Source: Amoebidium appalachense
Lineage: Eukaryota > Ichthyosporea
Assembly (NCBI GenBank): GCA_963693365.1
Contig: CAVNZM010000014.1
Coordinates: 558,001 to 622,000, forward strand
Direction of reading: 5' to 3'
Length of the DNA stretch: 64,000 nt
Shown: positions 1 to 41,840 of the stretch, in pieces
Layout of the letters: the number at the start of each line of letters is the position of its first letter
Numbering within the stretch: position 1 is the stretch's first letter
The notes under the pieces: model-generated
Seen by the model: only the letters and a program-made list of their open reading frames with translations
Database searches by the model: none
Told to the model about the DNA's origin: nothing
Position numbers and translations under genes: made by a program

Positions 1-115
1 CCTTAGTATCAAAAGTTAGCTTCCATTTCCACCTGAACACCATCTCACATAAAATTTCTGTTTGCTCTTATATTAGTACACTAACAATCCCTAACAAACA
101 TACGCGTACACATAC

Positions 116-5884
<5,769 letters not shown>

Positions 5885-6604
5885 GGTGTTTGTTTGTGTT
5901 CACAAGTACGTGTGTGTACGTGCGAGGGTGCTCGTGTGTGTGCGTGTGTGCGTCTGTATGACAGTGCGAATATACCTGTATCCTAGGTTTCAAAAGGTGT
6001 GGGAACAGAACGTTCCCGCACGTAGCGTCTGCCGCCGCATGTCCCAAACCACCTCCAAAGCTGCACTTATCACCTTCTTCGAACCTGCTTGCACAAAGCG
6101 CATATTCTGCAGTTGGTTCAATGTTTCAATCGGGCTAGTGCGACAAAACCCAAGTAACGGCCATAATCAACACCGTACCCTCACCACATATACTTGTTCT
6201 ATCGCTTAGTCAATAGAAGAACGGTATATACGTCCTATACAGCCTATACTAAGCCTTCGGGAACAGCAACGTTCTAATGAACTTCACACTTCAACTCGCA
6301 GCTGCGTGCAGGTGACATAAACACGAGAAAAGCACACGCAGAACAGACGAAACATGATTGGCTTAGACAAGAGCCACCTTCTATATATGGCTACTCCTGA
6401 CATCATCACTACCGTTTGATTGGTCACTGTACTCTCGTCTTCAAAACCTGATCATCCTGTGTGTCCGCTCTGTGTGTCACAGACTGTCGCGAAGGTGCAA
6501 GAGAGAGGGGGGAGAGAAAGAGAGAGGGTGTGTGTGCGTTTGTGTGGGAGTAAAGTGAAAGTTACTTTGCATAAACTAACTGCTAGTAAGGTAAAAGTGT
6601 TATA
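5885..6604. promoter_or_regulatory. Shared divergent promoter region, RPTOR / GET4
   Basis: This 720 bp segment separates the RPTOR start (minus, 5884) from the GET4 start (plus, 6605). It is nearly free of the G/C runs that fill flanking introns, apart from GT-rich sequence at 5886-5955. It contains ATTGG (reverse CCAAT) at 6357-6361 and 6419-6423 and a TATA-like CTATATATGG at 6381-6390. Bidirectional use is inferred from gene orientation. Confidence 0.6.
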
Positions 6605-12928
<6,324 letters not shown>

Positions 12929-13649
12929 ATGTGGTTGGGTGTTTCCTTCTCTTTCCTTCTCTTTTTTTTTCCTCTTTTTTTTTAAAAAAATATTTTTTCC
13001 TACTTATTTGTGTGAACTGCACTAGGATGTTGATGTTACGTGTACATGCGAAGGTTGTGTTCTGGACCTGTTTGTGCATGTGCATGTTTGGATGGGGGGG
13101 GGGGGGGGCTTCGATTTTGGGTTTTTGATCGATGGCCAATAAGCCGGAATAGAATGCACACGACTATACCCGTAGGAACATGTCAGTGTAAATATTGCTT
13201 GTAAATATGTAATGCTGTTTTCACGGTGATAGTCTTTGTTTGAGCTACACCTCCCAAATCCATGCCACATATACGTTATACACATCAATACCCCCATCCA
13301 CACTCGAACCATTACATTTGTTTTAAATCTATCATGGCACTGATTAATACCCATGCACACACACTTCATTATATCGTTTGGGGTTCGGGCACACACATAC
13401 CTTCTAGCACCGTATGACCCACTGCATGCACGTATGGCTGGATGCAATGAAGGGTGCCGGCCGGTCTGTGGCCTGGTGGATCCGTAAATGTTGAAAATGG
13501 GTCCAGAAATGCTGGGCCAGGCCACAATGCATCCTCCCCCCCCCCCTCCCCCCTACACACACACACACATCGTGCACGTGTACGTATGTACAGGCAGGCA
13601 CGTGTACCGTAACGGTAATGGTGTACGCGCGCGCACAGCCATATGCAAT

Positions 13650-13863
<214 letters not shown>

Positions 13864-13958
13864 CTACCGGGAGGTTTAAAAATGAAGCCATTTTGGGGCT
13901 TGAGTCAGCCTCCAACGGATCGATGCATGGCGCCGTTTTCAAATGTTTGTTTACATGA

Positions 13959-13999
13959 CCATTTATGGCAAAGAATGTCGCCATTATGACCATATATGG
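13959..13999. promoter_or_regulatory. Two perfect CArG boxes upstream of MAPEG gene
   Basis: CCATTTATGG at 13959-13968 and CCATATATGG at 13990-13999 both fit CC(A/T)6GG, the SRF-class MADS-box site. They lie 31 bp apart, start to start, about 250-290 bp before the MAPEG start codon. Binding and function are inferred. Confidence 0.5.
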
Positions 14000-14245
14000 T
14001 TCTTTTCTTTCGCCCGTTGCGCCACTCACAAGTCGCCAGTGTCATGCAACCGGCAACCAGCTACGCACAGCTCACTCGTCAGCTGCAGTGCACAAGTTGA
14101 AGCAACAAAAACAACATAAAACCACTATAAGAATAGAACTACAAAGTCATATAATACACTTGCGTGCCAGTCACTGAGCGAACAGCAAACTAGCACACTC
14201 TGCCACCGGCCCAATTGCAACCATTTGCAGTGCAAATAGCTCACC

Positions 14246-15994
14246 ATGGCTTACACGGCTGCGAAAGAGTTAGCCCTGCCGGCCCTGGTGACGTCTGTGT
14301 TCTGCCTGTGCTACCTGGCCTTTGATGTGATATCCATAGGTGGGTGAAACATGAGCTCTTAACCACGGCCATCAAGAAACACCGTGTTTCTAGATGGCCG
14401 TGGCTCTTAACCTAATGATCGACGAGCCTAAAAACGTTTTATGGTGCATGTAATGTGTTTCAGGCATGGTTTTCCTTTCGAGTTGGAACTGTTCGAAACG
14501 CCACCTCCCGAGTGTTTGCAGAACTTCAAGCAGCACTGCATCAGTGCCCCTCCCCCTCCTTCTCCCTCTCCCTCTCTCCCTCTCTCTCTCCCCCTCCCTC
14601 CCTCGCCCCTTTCGCTTTTCCAATCCCACCCCTGTTTTCTCCTCTCAATTGCATACCCCCTCCCCCCTCACTCCAAACTTGTCCCCTTCCCCTCACCGGA
14701 ATTCCAGCCTTGGGCGGCACAGCACATTGTGTTTCAATTCATGCCTACCCCATCCCTACTGACACTATTCATAATGGGCAGGTGGTTTGCGCAGGCGTCA
14801 CGGCATCCTCTTCCCACGCATGAGCGGTCACGAGGAATCCGAGCGTGCCTACCGCGCACAGATGAACCAACTTGAACAGATGCCCATTTTCTTTGCATCT
14901 ATGTGGCTGTCTGCCTTGTTGTATGATCCGACGTTTGCCGGGTCCGTGGGTGCGCTGTGGGTGTGTTTGCGGGTGAGATATGGGTTTGTTTACAGAGGGT
15001 CGGCGGACAGGGGCGCACTGATGAAGTAAGTTGCGATGGTGTGCTGGTTATGTGTGGGTTGGGAGGGGTGCTTTTTGTTGTGCAGGCCTGGGGATGGTTT
15101 TGTTTGCCATGGGCACACATCATGTGCATATTATGTAACACACACACACACACCCATATTCTGTCTACACCCCCCCCCCCCCCCCCTTCCGTCCCCTCCT
15201 TTCTCACCTTTCCCTCCCCCCTTCCCCCCGCCCTCCCCACGTGTCACACACACACTTTCTCTTTTTCTCTCTCTCTCTCCCCCCCCTATCCCTTACTTCC
15301 TCTCTCTCTCTATTCCTCTCCCTCCCTCTCTCTGTGTTGTGTGTGGGTGTGTGGGTGTGTGTACATGCACGGGCTTCATCCCTCTCTCCTTCTCTGAGGC
15401 TCCCTCTTCCTTTATCCTGTCTCTCTCACTATTCCACCCCCCTTGCCTCCCTCTTTTCTAGTTTGTGTTCTTGTGTGTTCCATTCCGGCTTTAACATAAA
15501 CCGACCTCTATTATAAGCACCACCAAAAATTCATTTGCCCCGGTCACTCTTCTGTCGCCCTTATGTTTACCTCCACCCTCACTATTAGTCCTCTACCCAC
15601 CACCCTCTCTCCCTCTTTCTCCCTCCCTCCCCCTTATCCCCCCCTCCCCTCACCCCCACCCCCCTTCTCTCTCTCTCAGGCTCTCGCTCTCTCGGCACCC
15701 TCTCTCTTTGTCTCTCTCTCCCTCTCTCCCTCTACCCTTCTTCTAACCCCTCCAAAGTAACCCCCCCCTCCCCCCTCCCACTTCAAAGTAACCAAATGGA
15801 GGAAAGAAAATGGATGCATGGGCTATAGTGTTTCACGTGCACGCCAACTCCTGCCACCGTCCCCCACTGCCTGACGCCCCCGAATGGCCCCGCAGCACAC
15901 ATTGTTGATACTCTCCCCCTCCCCCCACCCCACCCCACCCCCTCCCCCCAACCACCACCAAAGCACACAAAAACACAAACATACACACACACAC

Positions 15995-16077
<83 letters not shown>

Positions 16078-16516
16078 AGAGAGAATAGAAGAAGAAGAAG
16101 AAGAACGAAAAAAAAGAAAAAGAAAAAAGGAAACGTCAAACACACCAGCACCCCCTTCTCCTCTATCTCCCCACTTTCACATGTCCACCCCTCCCACTCT
16201 TCTGCTGTAAGCACACATTTTTGAATGCGACGTGTTGGTATATGTGTGCCTGGCACGTCCATGCATCACTCATACTAGACACAGAAACCTAACACCCCCC
16301 CCCCCCCCCCCCCCCAGAATGACGCTTCCAGCCTATTTCTGTGTGATCTCTCTGCTGTGCACGGTGTATTACTCGTGCCTTTTGGCGTACTTTGGAGACA
16401 AGAGCAGGGCAGTGGGTGGTGCCGTGGTGTTGGCTGTGGGTATCATTTATGGGGGCTACAAAAATAGAATGGCCCTGCAGTATGGTGGAGTGGTTGCGGA
16501 GGAGAAGAAAAATTAG
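14246..16516 (+). CDS. MAPEG-family membrane protein (microsomal glutathione S-transferase / eicosanoid-like)
   Basis: MAPEG proteins are four-helix membrane enzymes of the ER or outer mitochondrial membrane that use glutathione for conjugation, peroxide reduction or leukotriene-type chemistry. Three exons (14246-14339, 14782-15025, 16318-16516) join in phase to 178 residues, slightly longer than the usual 150. Helix 1 follows the start (LALPALVTSVFCLCYLAF). The family signature is clear in exon 2: RAYRAQMNQLEQMPIFFASM, carrying the Arg/Asn/Glu pattern linked to glutathione binding, then RVRYGFVYR. Exon 3 holds the last two helices and ends in a lysine-rich tail (EEKKN). The exon 3 acceptor is a C-run followed directly by AG. 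Subfamily (MGST1, MGST3 or LTC4S type) cannot be set by eye. A possible extra exon at 14464-14537 is not needed for the frame. Confidence 0.85.
15026..16317 (+). repeat. MAPEG intron 2: CT/C-rich, long C-run plus (CA)n
   Basis: CT/C-rich sequence from 15160 to 15780, C-run 15993-16036 continuing into (CA)n 16037-16074, then a purine-rich stretch, and a C-run (about 16292-16315) forming the acceptor. No coding content seen. Confidence 0.8.
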
Positions 16517-16730
16517 CTTTTTTTTGCGTCTTTAAAGCTTGATTTACTAAGCTCTTTTAGATTGCTTTGAGTTTCAGTCTGCTCGTACGGAATGTTCGTT
16601 GGTGGTAGTATTATGGGATTTATTCAAAGATGTAGCTACTATAGCGTGTCGTTGCCCACGGGCTGGGGGGGGGGGGGACTAGTTATTGGTGGCTCTGAGA
16701 CGTAAGTAATGACGGCATGATCAGCTGATG

Positions 16731-16736
16731 AATAAA
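16731..16736 (+). terminator. Candidate poly(A) signal of MAPEG gene
   Basis: AATAAA about 215 bp after the MAPEG stop codon. It is the first canonical hexamer I see downstream. Use is inferred. Confidence 0.35.
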
Positions 16737-17605
16737 AAGAAAGTGAATGGTTGGTATGCTGTATATGGTCGGTTATGTTGAGGGAGAAACAGAAGGGTGG
16801 TGAAATTATTGTGCAGAGGTTTGAAAATAATCAATGAAACAACAGCGATTTGAGTTGAAAGGCTTTGCAATTGAAACAGTGTGGGTGTTGCCATAGTGAT
16901 TATGGTTTTGTAATTTTTGTTTTCGCCCTTCACGCCTGCAATTGGGGTATTGGATGATGGTGGCTTTCTGTCCACACATATGACACTTGAGTATATAACA
17001 CCCGCATGGCCACTGAATCAGGTGATGGCATGACAAACATCCTTCCGAGCCCAGAAAAAGCAATAACCTGGCCCGATTAATATTACGTATACACACGAAA
17101 CCTGCATTGCCATGCATCATGCATACACCCATGCCATCGACATCCACACGCGCACACCGTACTGTATGAACACAACCGTTCAGCGCCAATCGCAGGGCAA
17201 GAATAATTGAATGGCAGGATACATGTAGATCCGGTAGAAGTACATAACTGGTTAATCCCGCCCCCACTCGCCCAGACCTGCCCACCACCCACCTTCCCCA
17301 CGTATCCCCACACCTGCGTATACAATAATGTGTATACAGGCGGCGCACACGACAAACACATGCACCGTGTATGAGTACTAGGTAGTGCACATCAGCATGT
17401 TTGCAAACACACACAAACTTTTCACAACACACACACACACAGTCACACACGCATCACATACACACACGCGTAAACGCACATGCTGCATGCACACGAGCAC
17501 GCGCACGCGGGCGCGCACACACACACTAACACACACATCACACACACACACACACAGACAGACAGACATACACAAACGCACACACACACACACACACATT
17601 CTCTC

Positions 17606-17653
<48 letters not shown>

Positions 17654-17882
17654 CCCCCCCCCCCCTCTCTCTCTCTTTCTCTCAGCGCTGCCTAGCCACA
17701 GGCATTGCCCGTTGTTTTTGCTTGTTTGCCTACAACGGTAGCCACTCCACATTCGCGGGCCGGGTGTACATTTGGTCGGTGCTGTTGGTGACCGGTGGGG
17801 GGGACGCGATCTTGGAGTTGATTGGCTGTTAAATTTCTCTAAATCACTGCACGGAATCTGATTGGTTGATCCCGTTCGAGGC

Positions 17883-18056
17883 CACATGAACACGTGCACA
17901 GATTTCATGTGAACACGTGCACACAGTTCACATGAACGCACGTGCACGCAATTCACAAGAATACACGTGCACGCAGTTCACACGAACACGTGCACAGTTC
18001 ACACGAACACGTGCACAGTTCACATGAACACGTGCACAGTTCGCATGAACACGCCC
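17883..18056 (+). repeat. Minisatellite with repeated CACGTG cores
   Basis: Seven or eight imperfect head-to-tail units of about 20-27 bp, each resembling TTCACATGAACACGTGCACA. Almost every unit carries the palindrome CACGTG (E-box/G-box core). Confidence 0.85.
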
Positions 18057-18157
18057 AATGAGACAACTGAATGTGAACGCAAGCACGGGTGGTGCAATTC
18101 GGGGCCCCAGCCACAGAGACCAATCATTTTTTTATATCAGTCTTTATTCAACTATTC

Positions 18158-18223
<66 letters not shown>

Positions 18224-18776
18224 CTCCACATACTGATATGTACAGGCACGTACACACATCCTATTATCCACCAACTTTATCCACCACCACAAGCGGGCGC
18301 TAGCTTATTACCCAACAGCCAATTAGAACCTGTAATAGTCTGGGTTTTAACCTTTAGCCCCTAATGGTATGGTTTTATCGCGATAGATCGAATCCAACCC
18401 GGTGTAGTGCAGTTATTTTTGTCTCGTGTTTCTATACTGAATCTAATCTACATAAAAAAGAGAAATAGCAAAAACAAGCGAAAGTACTCTGTTATATCAT
18501 AAGGATGACGGGGCTGTACTGTAAATATAGGTGTCCCAATCCTATTAACAAAGAAAAAAGTCATTTATCATCACTACACAAAAAAATTTGGCATCACCTA
18601 TTACCCTACCCTTACCCCATCACAACATATACCTGCTAATTCATTATACATTATATATCGGTATAGTACAACTGTGCACGTGTTCATCGTGTCTCTAATG
18701 TGCATGTATAAAACACCTGCATGTGTCTTTATGATTAACACATGCACACACCATTCACACGCATTACCCCGCACGC

Positions 18777-33614
<14,838 letters not shown>

Positions 33615-35131
33615 GTTTCCGTTTAAGCACTAGCCTACAGCTTGATAGGTATAAGAAGGTCTGATACCAAAATACGGTAGTCTACTAAGTGTAATGGGCT
33701 GGGGTGTTAGCGGGGCCCCATCTTTACAGCCAAGCATGAGGTCAGGGTTGATGTGATTCTAATTGTTCTTATAAAATGGCGTGTATATTAACACTCCATC
33801 CTCTAACCGAGTGCGCTCCTGGTGCAGTTTTCAACAACTTGCCAAGTAAAGGCGTACACCATAACCCTAAATTATACAAAGAAAGGTTATTGGCCACAAG
33901 ACTTTCGCTGTGTCCTGGAATAAAAACTTGTACGTTTCGTGCCGTGGCTGCGTCCAGTCACCGCACAGCCGGCCCTTGTACATGTCGAAATCCACAAAAA
34001 AGTTGACACCGAGTGCCGACAGGACAGCCCTCAATATATTTTAACGCTAGCTATTAATACGTGGATACGAGCTGCATAACAAGCAACACGACTTCAAAAG
34101 TTCAACTAAACAAAAATAGGTAGTATTCAAGAAAACATGTCTTTATTTTTAGTAATAAATGCTTACTGTAATACTCAACTAATATATTATATTATACTAT
34201 TATAGGTGAGTAAAAGCATATGTTACATCCTCATAACAGCCCAACGGATAGCATGTTTGCCGGGCCATCGTCAGCCTACCGCGGTCCTATGCTCTGTAGA
34301 ATCACGCGTTACTAATGCCGCATTCCATCAAAGAGCTCTTCCGTGTTGACTGGCTAGTTTTCAAAATTGGGAAATTTTAGGAATGCGATGAACTAACGTC
34401 TAAATTTTACGCAACCTTGTGAGCTGTGACGACGTTGGGCAACGGACCTGCACTCTGCCGAAGTTCACGACCCCACGTACACGGTAGTACAAAGGGTAGA
34501 AACGCTCGCGCGCGTGTGCGTGTTGTGTGCTGTGTGTGTGTTGGTGGGGGGGGGGGGGGGGGGGGGGGGGGGTGGACATTTCAGGGCATCCTAATACGAA
34601 CCATGGGACGGATAGGTACATTTGCTATGTGTGCGTGTGCATGCATGCGTACATGCAAGAAAGTCGCGGCCAACAGGTTGGGCCGGATGCGGCTTCGTAT
34701 TGATAGCTAATAAACTCTCGAGGTTTTAGTGGTAGATTCTGGGGCCATACGAACAGACTTACGCCACATTATTCCACAGAGTGTTCCAAAGCCCTGGCTC
34801 GCCAAGCAAGTCTCAGGCAAAGGCAAAACAGTTTCATGGAATAGGACAAAGTATGGCATCGTGTTTTTAATTTACTTGTGTGCAGTGCAGACAGACATGC
34901 AACTGTTTGAGATCACATAAGGCGTGAGTAAGACCTGCAGGGGAAGCGAACGAAACAAATAGAACAGAAAGGCTTGGTCAAAGAAGGCGCCTGGGGTATG
35001 GTTGCCTGTGGGTGGTGGTGGTAGTGGCTGTGTGCGTGTTAATGGTAGCGCTTTCAAAGTTTTTGGGTGTATGTATGTTGGGGGGGGGGGGGGGGGGGGG
35101 GGGGAAGGGGGGGGGGGGGGGGGGGGGAGGG

Positions 35132-35170
<39 letters not shown>

Positions 35171-35846
35171 GCGGCGGTTTAGAACCTATCTTCAAGGCGA
35201 AAGTAATCTGGTTCAGGGCGTGAATCATAAGGGAAGAACACAGCAAGGAAGGGGATATTTTAGAGGGAGAGTGCTGGTATTAGGGACAAGCGTTTTGTTT
35301 AAAGCCTTCATGATATGGGTGACAGACAAAGAGGGCATAGTGGGCAACTGCAGACCTCGAAGATGTCTCAAGGAAGAAAGTCTCAAAGGGGAGGGGAGGG
35401 GGGGGCAGGGGAATGAGGAGGGGGGGGGGAAGCCGGCCGAGCACACCTGCCAGTGTTGTGTAGTTGTGCCTAAATTAGTACCCATTCTGTGCACCTATAG
35501 CCCACTTGTCATGTATGCGAGTAGCTGTGCGTGCGTGCTTGTACGTGTGGGTTGCACAGCAGCAGCGACCGTCAGTGTGCGCCTGCATCAGGACACTTCA
35601 GTCCAAGCACTATTTTTTTTGTTTACACACAGTTCACTGATTGGGTGAACGAGATCATGACCTGGTTACTTCACCTCAAGTACATTTCAACGTTTCCCTG
35701 TCAACCCCATGCTTCACTCCTCGGCCGTGTATACTGTAAAAAGCACCCCTAACAATCTGAGTACCAAAAGATAGTTTACCATTCCCAAGTTACCCCAATG
35801 CTAACATGGTCAAGTGCTTGTATGCCAGCCTCGCACATCAGTCTAA
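33615..35846. other. Intergenic, upstream of C1-SH2-MORN-RING gene
   Basis: This is the most repeat-poor stretch of the window. It has G-runs only at 34540-34571 and 35080-35127, with a short (GA)n after the latter. No gene is supported. A 140 bp open frame on the minus strand near 33890-34035 reads protein-like but lacks clear splice or start context. Confidence 0.5.
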
Positions 35847-37058
35847 TCAGACCTTTAACATATCTATATACTCCATAAACACCCTATCTACCAACCCCAG
35901 TTTCAAATAGGGTTCAAAGAATAGTGGTGCTGTAGCCAAAAGAACTCCGTATGTACAAGCCACACCCAACCATCCTCTCAACGCTATCCCTCGAAGTATG
36001 GTCACACCCTCCAGCACTACCAACAGCCCCTGCAGAACAAAAAACACAAACTGCTCCCCTGTTGCTGTGCCCATAGCCCAGTAGATCATCTGCTCGTGCC
36101 AAAGCCCACTAGCAATAAAAGTCGCAAACACACCCACACCCCGCTGTTTGAAAGTCGGCTTGGCAACCCCATTATTCTTCATGAGCACCGACACTATCGG
36201 TAGGTATACACCATGTCTGAAGTTTTCTGCAATGGCCATGTTCCAGCTTTTTCCCCAAAACTCGCCCAGAGTGGTAGTTGAGTGCAGCCCCGAATATGCC
36301 GTTGTAGGAGACCAGCCAAAGATCATAGCGGTAATGAGCTCCCATATTGCATAGTGGGCTGTAGTGGCTGCCATTTGGCAGTGTGCTATCAGCGCATACT
36401 GCACCACCCAACCAAGCCGTTCCTGCACGTACCAGTATAAGCACCCAGCACCAAGCAAGTAGACCTGCTTGACGTGAAACCAGAAGAGTAGTGCTCTAAC
36501 ATCTGGCTCGGTCTGCTTCTTGTCCACGCCCATGCCGCCTACTGCCCTGCCAAGGTGGTTGTCACCTGTTGCATCTGCCACCGGCAATTTGCGATGTTTT
36601 AGCTCTGCCGTAGGGGGTTCCGTGTTTTTCGGTTTCACACTCTGTTGAGGGCCTTCATTCGTAGGTGTGTGTGTGTCGTCCCCATTACTGCGTTGCGGCT
36701 TAGAATCGTTAAAAATGCTGTACGGGTTAAGTGAGATGGGAACTATCATGGTGTAGGCGAACACGGTGAAGTTCTTTGCTCTTTCGGCCAAACCGTGGCC
36801 AAAACAGAATGAGAGGAGACGAAACTGAAAGGCTCCAGAGTAGAAGCACATTGTCATGGCTATGTTTACCTCACTTTCTGGCACGTACAATAGAGGGCCC
36901 ACGAAGCAGCATGATACCAACAGCGGTAAGCTGAGGGTAAGGCGCCATATTCCCACTTGTGCTTGGCGAACGATAAGATACGAGTAAACGGTGGAAAGAA
37001 AAAGGAAGAGAAAACCAGCACCTATGCGGGCGCCCACGCTATAGTGTGTTGTAAACAT
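35847..37058 (-). CDS. Wax-synthase-like MBOAT acyltransferase, single exon
   Basis: Membrane-bound O-acyltransferases of this group move a fatty acyl chain from acyl-CoA to a lipid alcohol in the ER membrane; plant wax synthases and fungal relatives share the fold. The 403-residue frame is uninterrupted. The family core is clear: EFWGKSWNMAIAENFRHGVY, then ATFIASGLWHEQMIYW with the conserved active-site His, then FFVLQGLLVVLEG. About seven to nine hydrophobic segments are visible, with a hydrophilic loop at residues about 125-185 rich in Pro, Thr and Lys. The start at 37058 is the first ATG of the frame and precedes a membrane segment (GAGFLFLFLSTVYSYLIV). Unlike the other recognised complete genes here it has no introns, and no microsatellite interrupts it. 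Substrate cannot be told from sequence. Confidence 0.85.
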   Translation of the reverse strand: MFTTHYSVGARIGAGFLFLFLSTVYSYLIVRQAQVGIWRLTLSLPLLVSCCFVGPLLYVPESEVNIAMTMCFYSGAFQFRLLSFCFGHGLAERAKNFTVFAYTMIVPISLNPYSIFNDSKPQRSNGDDTHTPTNEGPQQSVKPKNTEPPTAELKHRKLPVADATGDNHLGRAVGGMGVDKKQTEPDVRALLFWFHVKQVYLLGAGCLYWYVQERLGWVVQYALIAHCQMAATTAHYAIWELITAMIFGWSPTTAYSGLHSTTTLGEFWGKSWNMAIAENFRHGVYLPIVSVLMKNNGVAKPTFKQRGVGVFATFIASGLWHEQMIYWAMGTATGEQFVFFVLQGLLVVLEGVTILRGIALRGWLGVACTYGVLLATAPLFFEPYLKLGLVDRVFMEYIDMLKV

Positions 37059-40179
<3,121 letters not shown>

Positions 40180-41840
40180 CACGATGTAATTGCAGAGCTC
40201 TCGAGCCTCCTTTTAAACAGAATGTCTTCATCGACCTTAAGAACGCCTACGACACCGTACCCACTGGTTTGTTATGGCATAAGCTGGCTATGCGGGGCTT
40301 ACCAGCCCCCTTTGGCCGTCTTCTGCAAGCGCTGTTCGATACCACTCGCGGACGAGTGGCGGTCAATGGAACATTAACACCCGGTTTTTCCCGTTCTCGG
40401 GGTCTTCTGCAGGGGTCCCTCCTGAGTCCGTTGTTGTTTGACGTTTTCATCGACGATTTAGCCTGCGCCCTCGAACCCTTTGGCCAACTGCATACCCGCC
40501 GTGTACCGGGTCTCCTTTTTGCGGACGATATTGTTCTTTGTTCCTTAACCGAAGATGTCATGCACCAGATGCTTCGTCAGGTGGATCAATGGTGCACCGA
40601 GAATCTCATGACAGTCGGAATTGCAAAGTGTGCTACTTTTTCGAAAAACACTTCCTTTCGATTGGCCGGTCTTCCAATTCCTGTTCAGAGCACCTATGAC
40701 TATTTGGGTACTCCTTTTACTGCACGGGGTATTGATTTCCGCAAGCTCTTCACGGCACGGATCGCTCGTGCGAAGGGTAAGCTTCGCATCGTGTCAAATA
40801 TGTTTCAACGGGAGTCTGTGATCCATCCTGCGAACCTTCTTCTCTACTATAAAACTTATTTACGGCCGACTTTCGAATATGGACTTCCGCTATTGGCCTG
40901 CGCCCCACCTCGCGAGGCGGCCGTGGTGCTGAAAGAGTTCGACGATTTTCAGGGTACTGCGCTGCGCACTTTGTTTCGTACTCGGTTTGTGCCTCTCTTA
41001 ATCAGTATGTTTGGATTGTCATCTTCTGTTTGTCGTATGGAGGAATTGTCTCTCTTCGTTTTTGTTTTCATTTAGTTAGGATACCTGATGGTTACCCTCT
41101 TTATGCTTTCTTTCCCCCCCTCCCTCCATCCCTCTTCCCCCCCGATTCACCAACGCTACTTCTGAATGTCCTCAGCCTACCCTCTTTCAACCTGATTCTT
41201 CCTTTATCTCACTCCCTCTTTCTTTTCTCTTCCTGTTTTTTCTGCCTTTTCGCGTTATTACCATACGCAGTATAAGTTTCTTTCTCGTTCTGATAGAGAA
41301 ATCAAAGGTAAAACTCAGTCGGCATGTGTTATGTTCGTTAGGCAACACCGTACTGATCATTATCGCTTTTTGGGAGCTTTGGCAGGATATATTTCTCCTG
41401 CTGTACGTATGGATACCTCCCTAGTAGATAAGTCTGTATGGTGCTCTGATGTTGATATTGCCTGGGAAGTTGTGCAGTGGCGTTGTAATTTTTGTTTTCA
41501 TCGCCGCTGGTGCCACTTTTGTGCTGAACTTTTTAATCGCCAGCATGTTGATAGGTGTGAGTTTTTATGTCGCGTTTTACCTCTTTCCCTACGGGCGTCT
41601 GCTACACTGGCTGGCAATGTGTTCACTTTAGACTTTTTGTTGAATTCTGTTGGTCGTCACATTGAGTATATATATATGATTTTCACACAGTGTTCAGGTA
41701 TCTCAGTATGCACTTGTTACTGGATAACTCGTGAAGTTTTTATTCAACGGATCAATAAACCCGAGTCAAAAGAAAAAAGTTTTTATTATCTTCTCAGTAT
41801 GCCGGGCATACTTGCATATCTTTCCGTCGAATAAATCCGT
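40180..41840 (+). pseudogene. Non-LTR retrotransposon reverse transcriptase, 5'-truncated and decayed
   Basis: The frame from about 40182 to 41075 encodes the RT core: motif A NVFIDLKNAYDTVPTGLL (catalytic Asp), motif B SRGLLQGSLLSPLLFDVF, motif C GLLFADDIVL, then a thumb-like region to RTLFRTR. Upstream fingers and any endonuclease are missing; the element starts next to (CA)n and CA-rich sequence, as expected of 5' truncation. After the TAG at 41073-41075 a pyrimidine-rich stretch (41095-41260) carries another stop. Then the same reading frame resumes from about 41270 to 41834 with a CCHC-like zinc knuckle (WCHFCAELFNRQHVDRC), typical of non-LTR C-termini. It is a relic, not a working element. 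The clade cannot be assigned by eye. Confidence 0.85.

Larger units (their letters stand above)
16517..18776. other. Convergent intergenic region MAPEG / C1-SH2-MORN-RING gene
   Basis: Holds a short G-run at 16666-16677, CA-rich sequence at 17400-17600, a (CT)n tract at about 17605-17651, a CACGTG minisatellite (17883-18056), and a C-run of about 63 bp at 18160-18222. No gene supported. Confidence 0.65.

Noticed and set aside
14464-14537. Possible extra MAPEG exon reading SFRVGTVRNATSRVFAELQA
   Set aside because: Exon 14246-14339 joins exon 14782-15025 in phase and gives the expected MAPEG spacing without it.
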